From Heterobasidion occidentale (taxonomy: Eukaryota; Basidiomycota; Agaricomycetes; Russulales; Bondarzewiaceae): DNA of 64,000 nucleotides. Below, one piece after another: positions 26,343 through 37,324 of the stretch. How positions within the stretch are numbered: position 1 is the first letter of the stretch; each line of letters starts with the position of its first letter. A program made the position numbers and the translations under genes. The DNA lies in NCBI GenBank assembly GCA_039111635.1, contig JBCAQO010000008.1, positions 2,356,001 to 2,420,000 on the forward strand, written 5' to 3'. The notes beneath the pieces are model-generated. The model saw only the letters and a program-made list of their open reading frames with translations. It did no database searches and was not told the origin of the DNA.

Positions 26343-26445
26343 CGCCTGTCTGCCTGCCTGCCTGCCTGTTGGCATGTCTGTCTGTCTATCAGCCTGTCCG
26401 TCTGTTTGTTTGTTCTGTTTGTTTGATTGTTTGATTGTTCTACTC
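26343..26445. repeat. Degenerate tetranucleotide repeats (CTGC)n, (TGTC)n, (TTTG)n
   Basis: A run of related 4-mers: CTGC units, then GTCT/TGTC units, then GTTT and GATT units. One ancestral array that diverged by slippage and mutation is the simplest reading. Confidence 0.7.
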
Positions 26446-26960
26446 TATCTAGTCATCTCGCACGCTCGAGCATATATATATCCTACCTGCAATTGTATTC
26501 CAGCGACGATGGGGATGGAGCGGCGAACGAGGGCGTTGTGGTCCGAAACAAAGGGGGGGGAACTCTGTGGAGCGATGGACGCGACGATGCCGCGTGGATG
26601 TTCACGACAGCGGCGAGTTGGAAGCTTGGAGGCGGAGCGCGCGCGTCGTTAGGATTGTGCTTGAGGCCCGCTCTCATCGTTGGCGTTGAGAGGCACCGTA
26701 TTACAGCGTGGTGCGTGGAGCCTTCGAAGAGGGGAGATTACAGTAATAATACGCCAGGGGGCCTGGGCCAGGCGCGGTGCCGAGGGAGCCGACTGCCAAG
26801 CGAGCGGCCAAGGCCGGCAGCAAGCGAAGGCGTTTATAGAAGGTGCGGTCGACCGTGCCTCCAGCCCTCTCTTCCGTCCCATCTTCACGCGCCGCCGCCT
26901 TCCTCGTCCTCGCGCAGCCCGCGCTCGCCCCCGACCCCCTTCACGCAGACACTCCTTTGT

Positions 26961-26970
26961 CCCCTATATA
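26961..26970 (+). promoter_or_regulatory. TATA box of the chitin deacetylase gene
   Basis: CCCCTATATA 12 bp before the ATG at 26982, preceded by a pyrimidine-rich stretch. The spacing is tight, so either the leader is very short or transcription starts further upstream. Confidence 0.4.
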
Positions 26971-26981
26971 CTTTGAATTCC

Positions 26982-28960
26982 ATGAAGCTCGCCGCTTTCT
27001 CCACTCTTTTGACCCTGGTCACCGTCGCCTCGGCCCACGCCGCTCACGACGCGCGACACGCTCGCGTCGTCAAACGTCAGGCGACGTCGTCCGTGGCGTC
27101 CACCTCCTCTGCGTCCGCCCCCGCCGCCTCCAGCGCAGCATCCTCCACCGCATCCTCCACCTCCGCCTCTTCAGCCTCGTCGGCGAGCGCTGCGGCACCG
27201 TCTTCTTCCTCCGCCGCCGCTGCGGGTAGCGGCGCGTCCTCGGCGCCCAGCGCGGCAGGCACGGGCGTCCCACCCCTCAGCCAAATCACCTCTGGCATGC
27301 CAACGGGAACGACCCAGTCCGTCTCCGCCACGTTCAGCGCGGGCGCTTCGCCTCCCGTGTCTGGCGCTCCCGCCCTTCCCACTGCCTGTACGTTTATCAA
27401 TAGAAGTCTTGTACGCGTGCTGACGCGTGCCGCCCGTCGCAGTCGTTTTCCAGGCTGGAAAGTGGCCCGCTCAGGATAAGGTCCCCGACACCAGTGAGTG
27501 GTCTGCAGCGTTGAGGCACTATGGCTGACGCCCATGCCCCCTTGCAGCTTCGGACGAGGTCCAGGAGTGGATGCAGGAGCTCAACGGCTGGAACATTCCT
27601 TCGTGGACGCCCACTGCCGACGGCTCTTGTGTGGAGGACCCTGCCGCTGCCGCTCAGGCTTCCGACCGTGGCTGGTGGACGTGCGGCGGGTACACGCGCA
27701 GCACCGATATCACCGCCTGCCCGGAGAAATACACCTGGGGCGTCTCTTTCGACGACGGCCCCGGCCCATATAGTGAGCCTTGTTTTCGTCTTTGCCGCGC
27801 ACGCTTCATTCGTCGGTTGACCGAAAAATATCTCAGCCCAGTACGTAACGCTTGGCCTGGTCCGCGGGATCCCGCTTATCTCAGTCGTTCTGTCACAGAA
27901 CTTTGCTCTCTTATTTAACGGAGAAGGCCATCCACGCGACGTTCTTCGTCGTGGGTTCGCGTGTGATCGAACGGCCGGCGGTCTTGGTCGAACAGTACAT
28001 GACTGGCCATGAGATCAGCGTGCACACTTGGTCGCACAGGGTACACTCGGATCCCTCCCATGCTCACGACGCGCAAACTAACGTGTCGCGTGTTTCGTAG
28101 CCTCTTACATCGCTCACGAACGAGCAGATCGTCGCCGAGTTGGGTTGGACCCGCAAGGCCATCCAGACCGTCCTCGGCGTGACGCCTACGACCATGCGCC
28201 CGCCCTACGGTGATATCGGTCAGTCAGAGTGCCTTCAATGTGCTCGCCGTGAGATCTGATATCGGCAGCCCTTAGATGACCGTGTTCGCGCTATTTCTTT
28301 GGCGATGGGCCTGGTCCCCATCATCTGGACCCGGACCCCATCTGCGGGTCAATTCGACACCAACGGTCAGATCCCCCCTCCCTTTTGTGCTTATTGACAC
28401 TGAACGTGGCGTTTAGACTGGAAGGTTCCTGGCGGCTTGGTCTCTGGAACGGACTCGTTCGCAAGCTTCCAGTCCATCCTTGGCAACGCTTCCATCATCG
28501 ACACCGGGTGCGTGTGGTCGTCAGCGCGTTCCCTCGACGGTAGTGCTGACTCTACTGCAGATTTATCGTCTTGCAACACGACCTGTACGAAGCCACGGTT
28601 GACCTGGCCCGAGGCTATACCCTCAACGCTGCACTTTCGCACAATCCCGCCTTCACCGTAAGCCGTGCCTCGCGTGACATGCCAAGAGGCGATCCGCTTA
28701 TGCGTTCCTTTTCCCTCCAGCTCAAGCCCATCGGCCAGTGCATGAACATTCCTACCGCCAACTTGTACGTCGAGACCAACAAGAACGCGTCCTTCCCCTA
28801 CTCGAACACCACCTCGGCCTCGGGCAAGGCGTCGCAGTCCAACAGCAACAGCTCGTCCTCCAGCGGCTCGACCAGCGGCGCCTCTTTGAGCCTCTCGCGC
28901 CCGAGCTCCCTGGCCGCCGTCGGTGCGGGCGTCGCCGCGCTCGTCGCGTCGCTGTTGTGA
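26982..28960 (+). CDS. GPI-anchored chitin deacetylase (carbohydrate esterase family 4)
   Basis: Converts wall chitin to chitosan outside the cell. It begins with a signal peptide (MKLAAFSTLLTLVTVASAHA) and a KR dibasic site. A long Ser/Ala-rich, probably O-glycosylated linker follows. The NodB domain shows all expected motifs: SFDDGPGPY (motif 1, two Asp), HEISVHTWSHR (motif 2, metal His), MRPPYGDIDDRV (motif 3), VPIIWTRTP (motif 4) and FIVLQHDLYEAT (motif 5). A second Ser/Asn stretch and a hydrophobic C-terminus (SLAAVGAGVAALVASLL) fit a GPI attachment signal. About nine short introns split it. It lies downstream of the Rho1 GEF on the same strand. All catalytic residues are present. Confidence 0.93.
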
Positions 28961-29397
28961 TGAGCTGCAGCGGATGCGCCGTGGGGTGCTGGCAGCACCA
29001 CGAGGACCTGCCCGGACTTGCCGTCGAAGAGACACTACTACATTGGACTTCATGCAGGCTTACAGTCGATCACGTTGCATCCTAGCCACTGCCGATCGGA
29101 CAATCTTCTTAGATCTAGTGTTGGGTCGTTACACTGTTACACTACACATACGGATCCATTACTACTATTGACCTCTTGATGCCCTATTTCATGCATATGC
29201 CTGCTCCCAGTGAATCAAACCAGAATTTGGTTCAGCGTGACGCCGCCGCGGAACCGTTGCTGCCAGGGCGAAATCACCTGCCAATGTCCTCAAGTAAGCG
29301 CGCCCCGGCAATGCGGGGTAAGGGTCTCCGGTCTGCCTCTGCTCGCTCTGCACCATATATTAAGCCTCCGTTCACATGCACAGCGCGCACTAGAGCC
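28961..29397. other. Intergenic region upstream of the carnitine acetyltransferase gene
   Basis: 437 bp holding the deacetylase 3' UTR and the acetyltransferase promoter. A CCATATATTAAG box at about 29352-29363 lies some 40 bp before the first ATG. Confidence 0.55.
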
Positions 29398-31775
29398 ATG
29401 CTCACGACCCTCCGCCTGCGTGCCCACCGACCGCCCCCCACCGCATCCTTCCGCCGTCTCGCCCACGCGCAGACCAACAACACCACCTACACCCACACTA
29501 CAACTAACACCATGAAACGCCCGGCGAACTGGAAGGCCGCGGCGCCCGCGCCGCTCGCTGGCACGCCCACGTTCGCGGCGCAGCACGCGCTGCCGCGGCT
29601 CCCTGTGCCCGCGCTCGAGGCGACGCTAAAGAAGTGGAAGGAATCGCTCGCGCCGCTCGCGTGGTCCGCCGCGGAGCACGCCGCCGCCGTGCGTAAGGTC
29701 GAGGAGTTTGGCGCGGAGGGAGAGGCGGGGCGCGAGCTGCACGCGCGGCTGGTGCGGCATGCGCAGGGGCGGGAGCATTGGCTTGAGGAGTGGTGGGACG
29801 ACGGGGGGTACCTTGGTTATCGCGATTCGGTGAGTGCGTCGGATGGGATGGGATGGGTTGAACGTCGGACGTTGAATGTTGATCGCAGGTCGTGGTGAAC
29901 GTGTCGTACTATTGTGAGTGTATAGCGGGACGCCCGAGGGCGCGTCGATTTTTGAATAACGCTTTGCGTAGACGGATTCGACGCGCACCCCGCTCATCTC
30001 CCGCAAACGGCCGTCCACCGCGCCGCCAGCATCACGCGCGCGACAATGCTGTTCAGGCAGCAGCTCAAGCTCGGGCAGGTCAAGCCCGAGGGGTCCAAAG
30101 ACGCGCCGTTCTGCATGGACACGTTCCGGTAAGCGTTGCTCCGTCTCACGCGGTTCTGTCGATCTAACGAGGACGCAGGTGGATGTTCGACTGCTGTCGC
30201 ATTCCCGGGCCCGAGGGCCTCGACTGGAGTCCTACGCGAAGGCGGGCGACCGCGGGGACACGGGGCATGTCATCGTGCTCCGCAACGGGCGGTTCTGGCG
30301 GCTCGACGCGGCGCAGAACGGGCGTATCCTTAGCACGGCCGAGCTCGAGCGGTATGTCGAGACGCGTCCGCATCCTCTCATACACGACTTGATCCAGCGT
30401 ATGTTCACAGACAGATCCAGCACATCGTCGACGGCACCCCGGACCTCTATCCCGGCGTCGGCGTCCTGACCGCGTCGAATCGCGACGTCTGGGCGAAGGA
30501 CTACGCGCGCTCGCCGCGGACCCACACAACGCGTCCATCCTCGAAGCGATCCACTCCGCCGCGTTCGTCCTATGCCTGGACACCGAGCGGCCGTCGGACC
30601 TCATCGAGCACTCGCGCTTCCTCTGGCACGGCGCGCCGGGCGCCGGGCGGCTGGGCTGCACAATAGGTGGGTCGACAAGCCCGTGCAGATGATCGTGTTC
30701 GACAACGGAAGGCCGGGATCATGGGCGAGCACTCGGTCATGGACGGCACGCCGACCGTCACGCTGTGCGACACCGTGCTCGACATGCTCGCGGACCCCGC
30801 GTTCGACCACGGGGCTGCTCCCGCCGCCGGCGCCGGGGCACTCGTCGAAGGGCCGAGCGCGCTGGACTGGGCCGTGGGCGCGGAGACCGAGACGGCGCTC
30901 CGCCGCGCGGAGGCGGACGCGCGGGCGCTGATCGAAGGACAGGCGATGGCGATCCATAGGACGGCGTACGGGAAGCGCGCGGTCAAGGCGTTCGGGGTGT
31001 CGCCCGACTCGTGGGCGCAGATGGTCGTGCAGCTCGCGTATGCGCGGCTGCTGCGCGCGAGGGGCGCGCGGCGCGCGGGCGGGACGTACGAAGCTGCGAC
31101 GACGCGGCGGTTCTTGAAGGGCCGCACGGAGGCGATTAGGGTCGTGAGCGCGGAGAGCGACGAGTGGGTGCGGGCGATGGACGACGTGACGTGTGATGGG
31201 GAGGCGAGGAAGAGGAAGCTGCACGCTGCGTGTAAGAAGCACGGGGAGATCGCGAGGGCTGCGGGCAAGGGAGAGGGCATTGATAGGCATCTTCTAGGTA
31301 CGGGCTGCTCGAGGATTTATTTTTTACGTTTTTTTTGCTGATCGGGGAGTCGTGTACAGGGCTGAAGACAGTGCTCAAGGAGGGTGAGCCTATCCCGGAG
31401 GTGTTCCAGGATCCCTTGGTGCAGCGATCGAACTACTGGGCGCTGAGCACGTCGGCCATTTTCTCGAAACACTTTGGGCCGTACGGCTGGGGCGAGGCAT
31501 GTCCCACACCACCTCCAATTCTTTTCACCCGGTCGCTCATGTTTTTCTGCTAGGTCGTGCCAGACGGCTTTGGCGTCGCGTACATGACGGGTTTCGACGG
31601 TGAGTTGAGCGCGCGCTATCTGGAATGAAACAGCCTGACGTTTGTTTGTTTGACAGATCATCTCCAGTATACTGTGACGTCGCGCACGGAGATGCCGAAC
31701 GCGGAGTTTGCACAGGAGATCGCTCGGGCCGCGACGGAGATGTATAACTTGTTCACTGCGAAGGCGAAGTTGTAG
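29398..31775 (+). CDS. CAT2: Carnitine O-acetyltransferase, probably dual-targeted (mitochondrion and peroxisome)
   Basis: Moves acetyl groups between CoA and carnitine so acetyl units can cross organelle membranes. The first ATG opens an Arg-rich, acid-free leader (MLTTLRLRAHRPPPTASFRR), a likely mitochondrial presequence. A second in-frame ATG at 29512, in better context (ACCATGA), starts MKRPANWK without it. The C-terminus is KAKL; its final AKL fits the peroxisomal PTS1 consensus. The core shows LPRLPVPALEATLKKW, WWDDGGYLGYRDSVVVNVSY, GVGVLTASNRDVWAKDYA and the catalytic GEHSVMDGTPTV. The frame shifts at about 30222, 30514, 30656 and 30712, each as if bases were missing. Both flanks and active site are intact, so I bridge these as likely errors; a pseudogene is the alternative. 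Confidence 0.88.
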
Positions 31776-32600
31776 TACCGCGGTAACGCTGTAGAAGATA
31801 CAAAGAATGCAACGGTCGTGTATGCCAACTATCAACTACATATCAGGGATCTCCTCATCGGCAGTGGGATGCCAAGTGCGCCTGCCTCTGTATCTGCCAG
31901 ATTACATCATTGACGACACACCGGCAGATCACAGGCTCATGGAGTTTGGGATGATCGACGAGCACTTCGCTTTTGCATACGTATGTCGTGACATCACGTT
32001 TGCGGTGGGTCGGGAGGGGTCGGCTCCATGAGCGCAGTTGTGAGAGCCTTCGATAAGAGATTGGGATGTCTGGCTCGATGCATATATATGCTTGCTCTGT
32101 GTATCTCCGGCATTCCACACATAATCTCTACTGCTGGGAGGGTCCCACTACACGCGTCAGTGACCGCAGAAATGAGACGCGCTTGGAACAAAACATGTGC
32201 TGAGGCCGCTGCTCACGTGTCCCGGAAGCTTAGGCAATCGGGGCGCAGTCCTCCGTTTTGGCCGACCCCAACACGTCGCATCCCCTGTGTCATGCTTAGA
32301 GAGAGACACGCCACATCCTTGCTCTCCTTCACCTAACTTAAATCCCCCACGCACTGCGCGCAAGCGTCCATAGACTGTATTCTTTATACCCCACATCCTC
32401 CTTCCCACCTGTGTCCTATTGGTACACTTGTCCGTTTTAAATTTCGCCAACAGGACTCGGCAACACGTATTCGGCTCCCACCCGCGCTTCTCTCGTATCT
32501 TGACCGGCATTAATCCTGCGAAACAACCCCTTTCTCGGTCTGCCAGCCAGGCGCCCCAACCCCACGCGGCGCTCTCACTTGAACATCACTGTGCACAGCG
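31776..32600. other. Intergenic region, no gene seen
   Basis: 825 bp between the acetyltransferase and the disordered protein gene. Composition drops back to about 50% GC here, marking the right edge of the GC-rich block. A CACGTG hexamer occurs near 32214. No coding exon recognised. Confidence 0.55.
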
Positions 32601-33499
32601 ATGTACCCCCTACGCCCGTCCAACAGCGACCCCTCGAGCTCGTCGGCTTCAACTTCGAAGAGCGCTCCATCGAGGATGTTCTCTGCGTTCCGGAGGTCAC
32701 TCAGCTCCTCGAAGAACGCGAAAGACCGGGACGAGGACATTGTGAGTCTTGCCCTCGTCGGTTGTGTTGTGCCGTGGTGAGACACTGACCGGTACGCGCA
32801 GGACCAGCACGCGCACCCACCGCGTTCTTCATCTCGCTCGCGGTATCGTGACGCATCCCGCCCCACAGTTGAACAAATCGCCATGGGGCTCCATTTGTCG
32901 CGGACACCTCACCTCCCGCCTCACCTATCCCATCTACCGCATCAGCATCAGCATCACCGCGCACCGCCATCCCCGTCCTCTTCATCCTTCCAACAGTCAC
33001 CTCGCCCATCCTACTCCTCCCGACGACACTCTCAACCCTATTTCCGCTCCCGTGCCGACTCAGCCGCTCAACCGGCACCCTTCGAGTCCTCCTCGACCCT
33101 ACATCGCTTTCCTTCCGTATCCCCCTCGCCCTCGTCTTCGCCTTCTCGTCACGCACACTCTCCCTCCCGCAGACGCTCCCGCATGAATCCCTTCCGCCTC
33201 CCCCTACCCGATCCGCGCTCAAAAAATCGACGGCCTCCACCAAATCCGGCTCACTGACCACTCTTGACACGGCAGTATCGGCTTCTTCGGCCGCGTCGTC
33301 CACCGCGCCGCCGACACCCACGTTCGCGCTTGCGGCATTGCCAGGCAAGCTGCGGCTCAGCCGCTTCTTGCCGTCGCGGTCTGGGGGCAGTCTAGAAGGT
33401 GTCGGGGTGACGTCGAGTGAGGAGTCGGTGAGTGAGCCAGCTAGGAAGGCGGTGAGGTTTGAAGAGGCAGCGGCGCAGCCGATAGCCGTGCGTATGTAG
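32601..33499 (+). CDS. Disordered Ser/Pro-rich protein with RVxF-like motif
   Basis: Three exons with matching phases: 32601-32741, 32802-33116 and 33173-33499. Exon 1 begins MYPLRPSNSDPSSSSASTSK and contains RMFSAFRRSLSSSKN. Exon 2 opens DQHAHPPRSSSRSRYRDASR and then PTVEQIAMGLHLSRTPHLPP, a conserved-looking block; the rest is His/Ser/Pro rich. Exon 3 runs from TLPHESLPPPPTRSALKKST to LPGKLRLSRFLPSRSGG and ends ARKAVRFEEAAAQPIAVRM. KAVRF fits the RVxF consensus for protein phosphatase 1 docking. The second intron (GTATCC...CGCAG) is chosen because it alone joins both reading frames. There is no catalytic domain; the function is unknown. I have the impression that the block ending MGLHLSRTPHL recurs in agaricomycetes, but this is from memory. 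Confidence 0.7.
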
Positions 33500-34243
33500 G
33501 CTCTCTCCCCGTTCGGATCGGGTCTTCGGTGTGCCCTCCTGGCTCCGTGAGCCTCGAGTGGGTTGATTCATTGCTCACATCTATACACACCGTTAGGTTG
33601 TTTCGGTGCCATTTTGACTCAAATGCTGTTTCTTCTTTTCACGTTTTGATTCTGATTACGAGGCATTCATCTGAGGGTTTATCATCTGCATCGTCGTTTC
33701 ACTTACACATCTTTATTCTCCATTCGACATTCTATGTACGGCACTCGTACCCCTACATCCACGAGCCGCAGCCTTTGCACAGGATTCTCGCACGCATCAC
33801 AGCTGCCGTGTACACGCAATCATACGCACATCTACATATTCATTTATTATTTCAACTGCTTGTTTGTCTTTCTACAGTCGCATCTTGCATGGAACGGTGT
33901 CGTTACGAAAGGGTTGTATTTTTGGAGATGCTGTTCGGATAAACATGCGGTTCTTGCGAGAAAGAAGCTCTGCTCGAATAGACCTGAAGATCACTGGAGA
34001 GGAAAAACAGGGGCCGTGGCGGTGTGGTTGAGGAGAGTGGGTGCTGCCGACTTGCCGTGAGCCCCACGGTGATGACAAGCGCCGGACGGACGGCGCCGGT
34101 CGAAGTGGGAATGAGCCAGGCTTTGACCTGTTGGACAGACCCTCCAACCACAGGTCATATCCTCTTCTCCTTCTCTTCTCCTCTTCCCACCGCTCTGTTT
34201 AATAAATTTCTACTCACACAACCGACGCTCTTTTGATTCCACC
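33500..34243. other. Intergenic region, no gene seen
   Basis: 744 bp, T-rich in its first half. Only short unsupported open frames. Probably a 3' UTR followed by the J-protein promoter. Confidence 0.55.
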
Positions 34244-36680
34244 ATGGCCCCTGTCGAAACCGAGTATTATGACCTGGTGAGTGGTGATAGTGATAGCGGT
34301 CGCAGGCATGCCAGACCGCATCGTACTCCAGTCATGTTGACCGCGGGCATGATAGCTGGGCGTACCGACGGACGCGAGCGACACGGACTTGAAGAAGGCG
34401 TACCGCAAAGCGGCGATGAAGGTGCGTGCTGGCGTCGTACACGTCTTCGCTGTTGAGGCCGACCGTGTCGTCTTGTGCGTTGTGGCGTAGTATCATCCCG
34501 ACAAGAACCCATCCCCCGATGCGGAAGAGAAATTCAAGGAAATGAGGTGCGCGCGCCTGGAGGCTTTGTTTGCCGTTTGCGTGGCTCACCTCGGCGTCGC
34601 GATCTTGTAGCAAAGCGTACCAAGTATTGTCTGATTCTGTGAGTCCCGGCTCCGATGGCAGACGCTCCTGTGCCCGTGTTGCCGAAACTCGCACACTTAC
34701 GCTTTCGGTCTTTTATTTCTTAGAATCTGCGCGCCGTGTACGACAAAAATGGAAAGAAGATGGTACGATATTGCTTGTGCTATGGCTATCGAGTTTTCAT
34801 GAACGCTGATCGACTGCTCGTGTTCTCAACGCTAGACCGAGAAAGAAGGTGGCGTTGGCGTCGACGATGCTGCAGGGTTCTTCGCAAACGTGTTCGGGGG
34901 CGAGCGGTTCATGGACTACGTATGTTTTTTTCCCCTCGTGACTTGACCATACTACTCTCGCCGACTTTCCCTATCACCGCGTTCCTTGTCAACCGGGAAT
35001 CACCGCCCGTGTGCCCTCTTTGACCCTTCCATTCAACCCTATTGACGCGATGATTGGCGTGTTTTGCAGATCGGCGAGATCTCCCTGATGAAGGAGATGA
35101 AATCTGCGGCGGAAAACATGTCTGAGGAAGAAAAGGCCGAGCTTGAAAAGGAGATGAACGGCGGGAAACGCCCCCGACGCCTTCGGCACCTGGGTTCGCG
35201 ACTCCCCCTCACCCCGCACATTCTGCCCACGTCCCTTCGGAAGCGGTTTCTTCTTCGCCTGCTCCAGATACCCCCCGCGCGTCGACATCCATCGTTCCTT
35301 CTTCACCCGCGACACCCGGCGAAGAAGCGCCCCCCGTGTCTATACCCTCTCCGGACGGCGAGCCCGCGCTCAACCCAGCGTCAGCGCCGGCTTCGGGATC
35401 GGGATCACCATCGACATCAGCGGAGGGCGATAAGAAACGCCCTGCGCCGAAGAAGCGGGGCAAGGTGACGCCGGAGCAGCGCAAGAAGGCCGAAGAGCAT
35501 GAACGGGAGCGTAAGCGGGCGATGGACGAGCGCATCAAGGTCCTCACCACGAAGCTCGTCGACCGTCTGCGGCCGTTCGTGGAGGCTCAGCATCCGGGAG
35601 ATAAGGATGACGCCGAGACCAAGGCGTTTGAGGAGAAGATCCGGAAGGAGGCAGATGATTTGAAGCTGGAAAGCTTCGGCGTCGAGGTACGTTCGCATCG
35701 ATCACAGGGCGCGATGCTCGGGGCTGATGAATGATCCGTCGTAGCTCCTGCACGCTATTGGTACGGTGTACATCTCGAAGGCGACTTTGTTCTTCAAGTC
35801 ACGTAAGTTCCTCGGAATGTACGTGTATTCGCTTCTTTCTTTCTGCCAGACCTCATCTGACTATTCTCTTCATCCAGCCCTGGGTTCTGGTCCCGATAAA
35901 GGAAAAGGGTTCTGTGGCGAAGGATGCTTGGGGTGTCATTGGCAGCGCGTACGTCTTGTAGTCCCTTCTCCCCCACTTGTGATTTAAATGGCCTTTTTTG
36001 TTATAGTCTGAGTGCCCAGCAGCTCATGCACGTGTGTTTGTCCACCAGCACATTTGACTGTTTCATAAGTCTCACGTTATATTCGTCTGTGCTAGGATAT
36101 GGATCGCATCATGTCAAGGCCTGATGCTACACCAGCCGATATCAAAGCGCTTGAGATGGATGTCACAGGGAAGATCATGCTCGCTTCCTGGAGAGGCACA
36201 CGATTCGAAGTCGTGCAGGTCCTCCGAGTGGTTCGTCCTTTTGTTACTTGCTTTACGAAGCCGTATTAAACTGTTGCTGTTCAGGTTGCCGAGAATGTCC
36301 TGAAGGAGCACGGCGTTTCTGAAGCCGTCTTGCTCAACCGAGCTAAGGTGTGCTCATTTTCATGACCGTCTGTATACTCCGCTTACGGGTACGATAGGGC
36401 TTAATGATCATTGGTACCATCTTCAAAAGTACTGTACCGGATGAGTCGGATGAAGAACGAAGAGAGCTCGAACGGTGGGTCGACCTCCTTCAGCTCGGAT
36501 TTTTCTAGCAATCAATGCTGACTTGTTGTTCTTAGCATGGTCACTGAAGCCGCGGCGAACAAGCCAAAGCACAGGACCGCAAAGGGCACGACACGAGGAG
36601 CGAAACCCCCTACGGACGCGGCTCACGACCCAGCTGCCAAAGCCGAAGCTTCCACGGCCGAGACAACGCCAACCGCCTGA
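34244..36680 (+). CDS. J-domain protein of the Caj1/Djp1 type (DnaJ plus DnaJ-X domain)
   Basis: A type II/III Hsp40 that stimulates Hsp70 ATPase; yeast Djp1 helps peroxisomal matrix import and Caj1 is its relative. Exons give MAPVETEYYDL, then LGVPTDASDTDLKKAYRKAA, then YHPDKNPSPDAEEKFKEM (the catalytic HPD is intact) and SKAYQVLSD: a full J domain. Next come a short FFANVFGGERFMDYIGEISL and the DnaJ-X region (MKEMKSAAENMSEEEKAELE, a long acidic/basic helix near KRGKVTPEQRKKAEEHERER, and LGVIGSA-type C-terminal helices with LMIIGTIFKSTVP). The tail is Ala/Thr/Pro rich. Many short introns. At 35163-35165 the frame shifts after EKEMNGG; adding one G gives ETPPTPSAPGF and a continuous linker. 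The start ATG has an ACC context. Confidence 0.88.
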
Positions 36681-37324
36681 TTCTTTCGCTCTCATTGTAT
36701 ACAATCAAACCCCAGTCCACATCTCGTCCCCTTTATTTTCACCACCCTAGACATTGTCTACTCAGTTGGTTTAGTCTTAGCGTTAGAGTCTCTTTCGCTT
36801 CATCAGCTCGCACGAATCTCTCTGCGGTTTATTTGGATATCTGATCTACTCACACCGTGTCCCTTGTTTCTGTTCGTTTTGTCAGGGTCGATTTCCGATC
36901 ATTTCCGACACGCTCGCCTTGCCGTCTGTTCATTCGCTCGTCCGTTGGTCTCCGTTGTTTCTTTCTGGATTTGCGTTTTCTTCTCTCTTTTGTTTAGCTT
37001 CTGATGCCCCACTCGCTCTACGTACGCACCTCGGTATCTTAGAGTTTCTATGCTCCAATAATGGTACTTCCTGTCCCTTGTCTTCCTCTGATGGCGTTAT
37101 GGCTGCTAGAACGGTTTCATCGGTTTCTTCAGACGCTTTACGTCGAGGTACTGAAAACGACAGCTCGTGGTATTGGACTCGAAATGAGTCTGCTGAAAAC
37201 GACCAAAGCGGCAAGCATCACTTTATTACGTCATACAACCATGGGACAAGTGACTGCACCAGTCGTTTGGCGAGAGTCCCTCGACCGAGCAACGACGTTT
37301 CCAGATCTCACTCGAACAGACTTC
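36681..37324. other. Intergenic region, no gene seen
   Basis: 644 bp, T-rich, between two plus-strand genes. It likely contains the J-protein 3' UTR and the promoter of the G-patch gene. No exon supported. Confidence 0.55.

Larger units (their letters stand above)
26059..26981. other. Intergenic region, pyrimidine-rich with tetranucleotide repeats
   Basis: 923 bp between the Rho GEF and chitin deacetylase. The first 400 bp are rich in T and C (CTTTT, TTTGTTTG) and presumably hold the GEF 3' UTR. The rest leads to the deacetylase promoter with TATA-like boxes at 26471-26478 and 26965-26970. No gene recognised. Confidence 0.6.

Noticed and set aside
32701..33348. 215-codon minus-strand open frame
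   Set aside because: Antisense to three phase-matched exons of the plus-strand gene; no motif.
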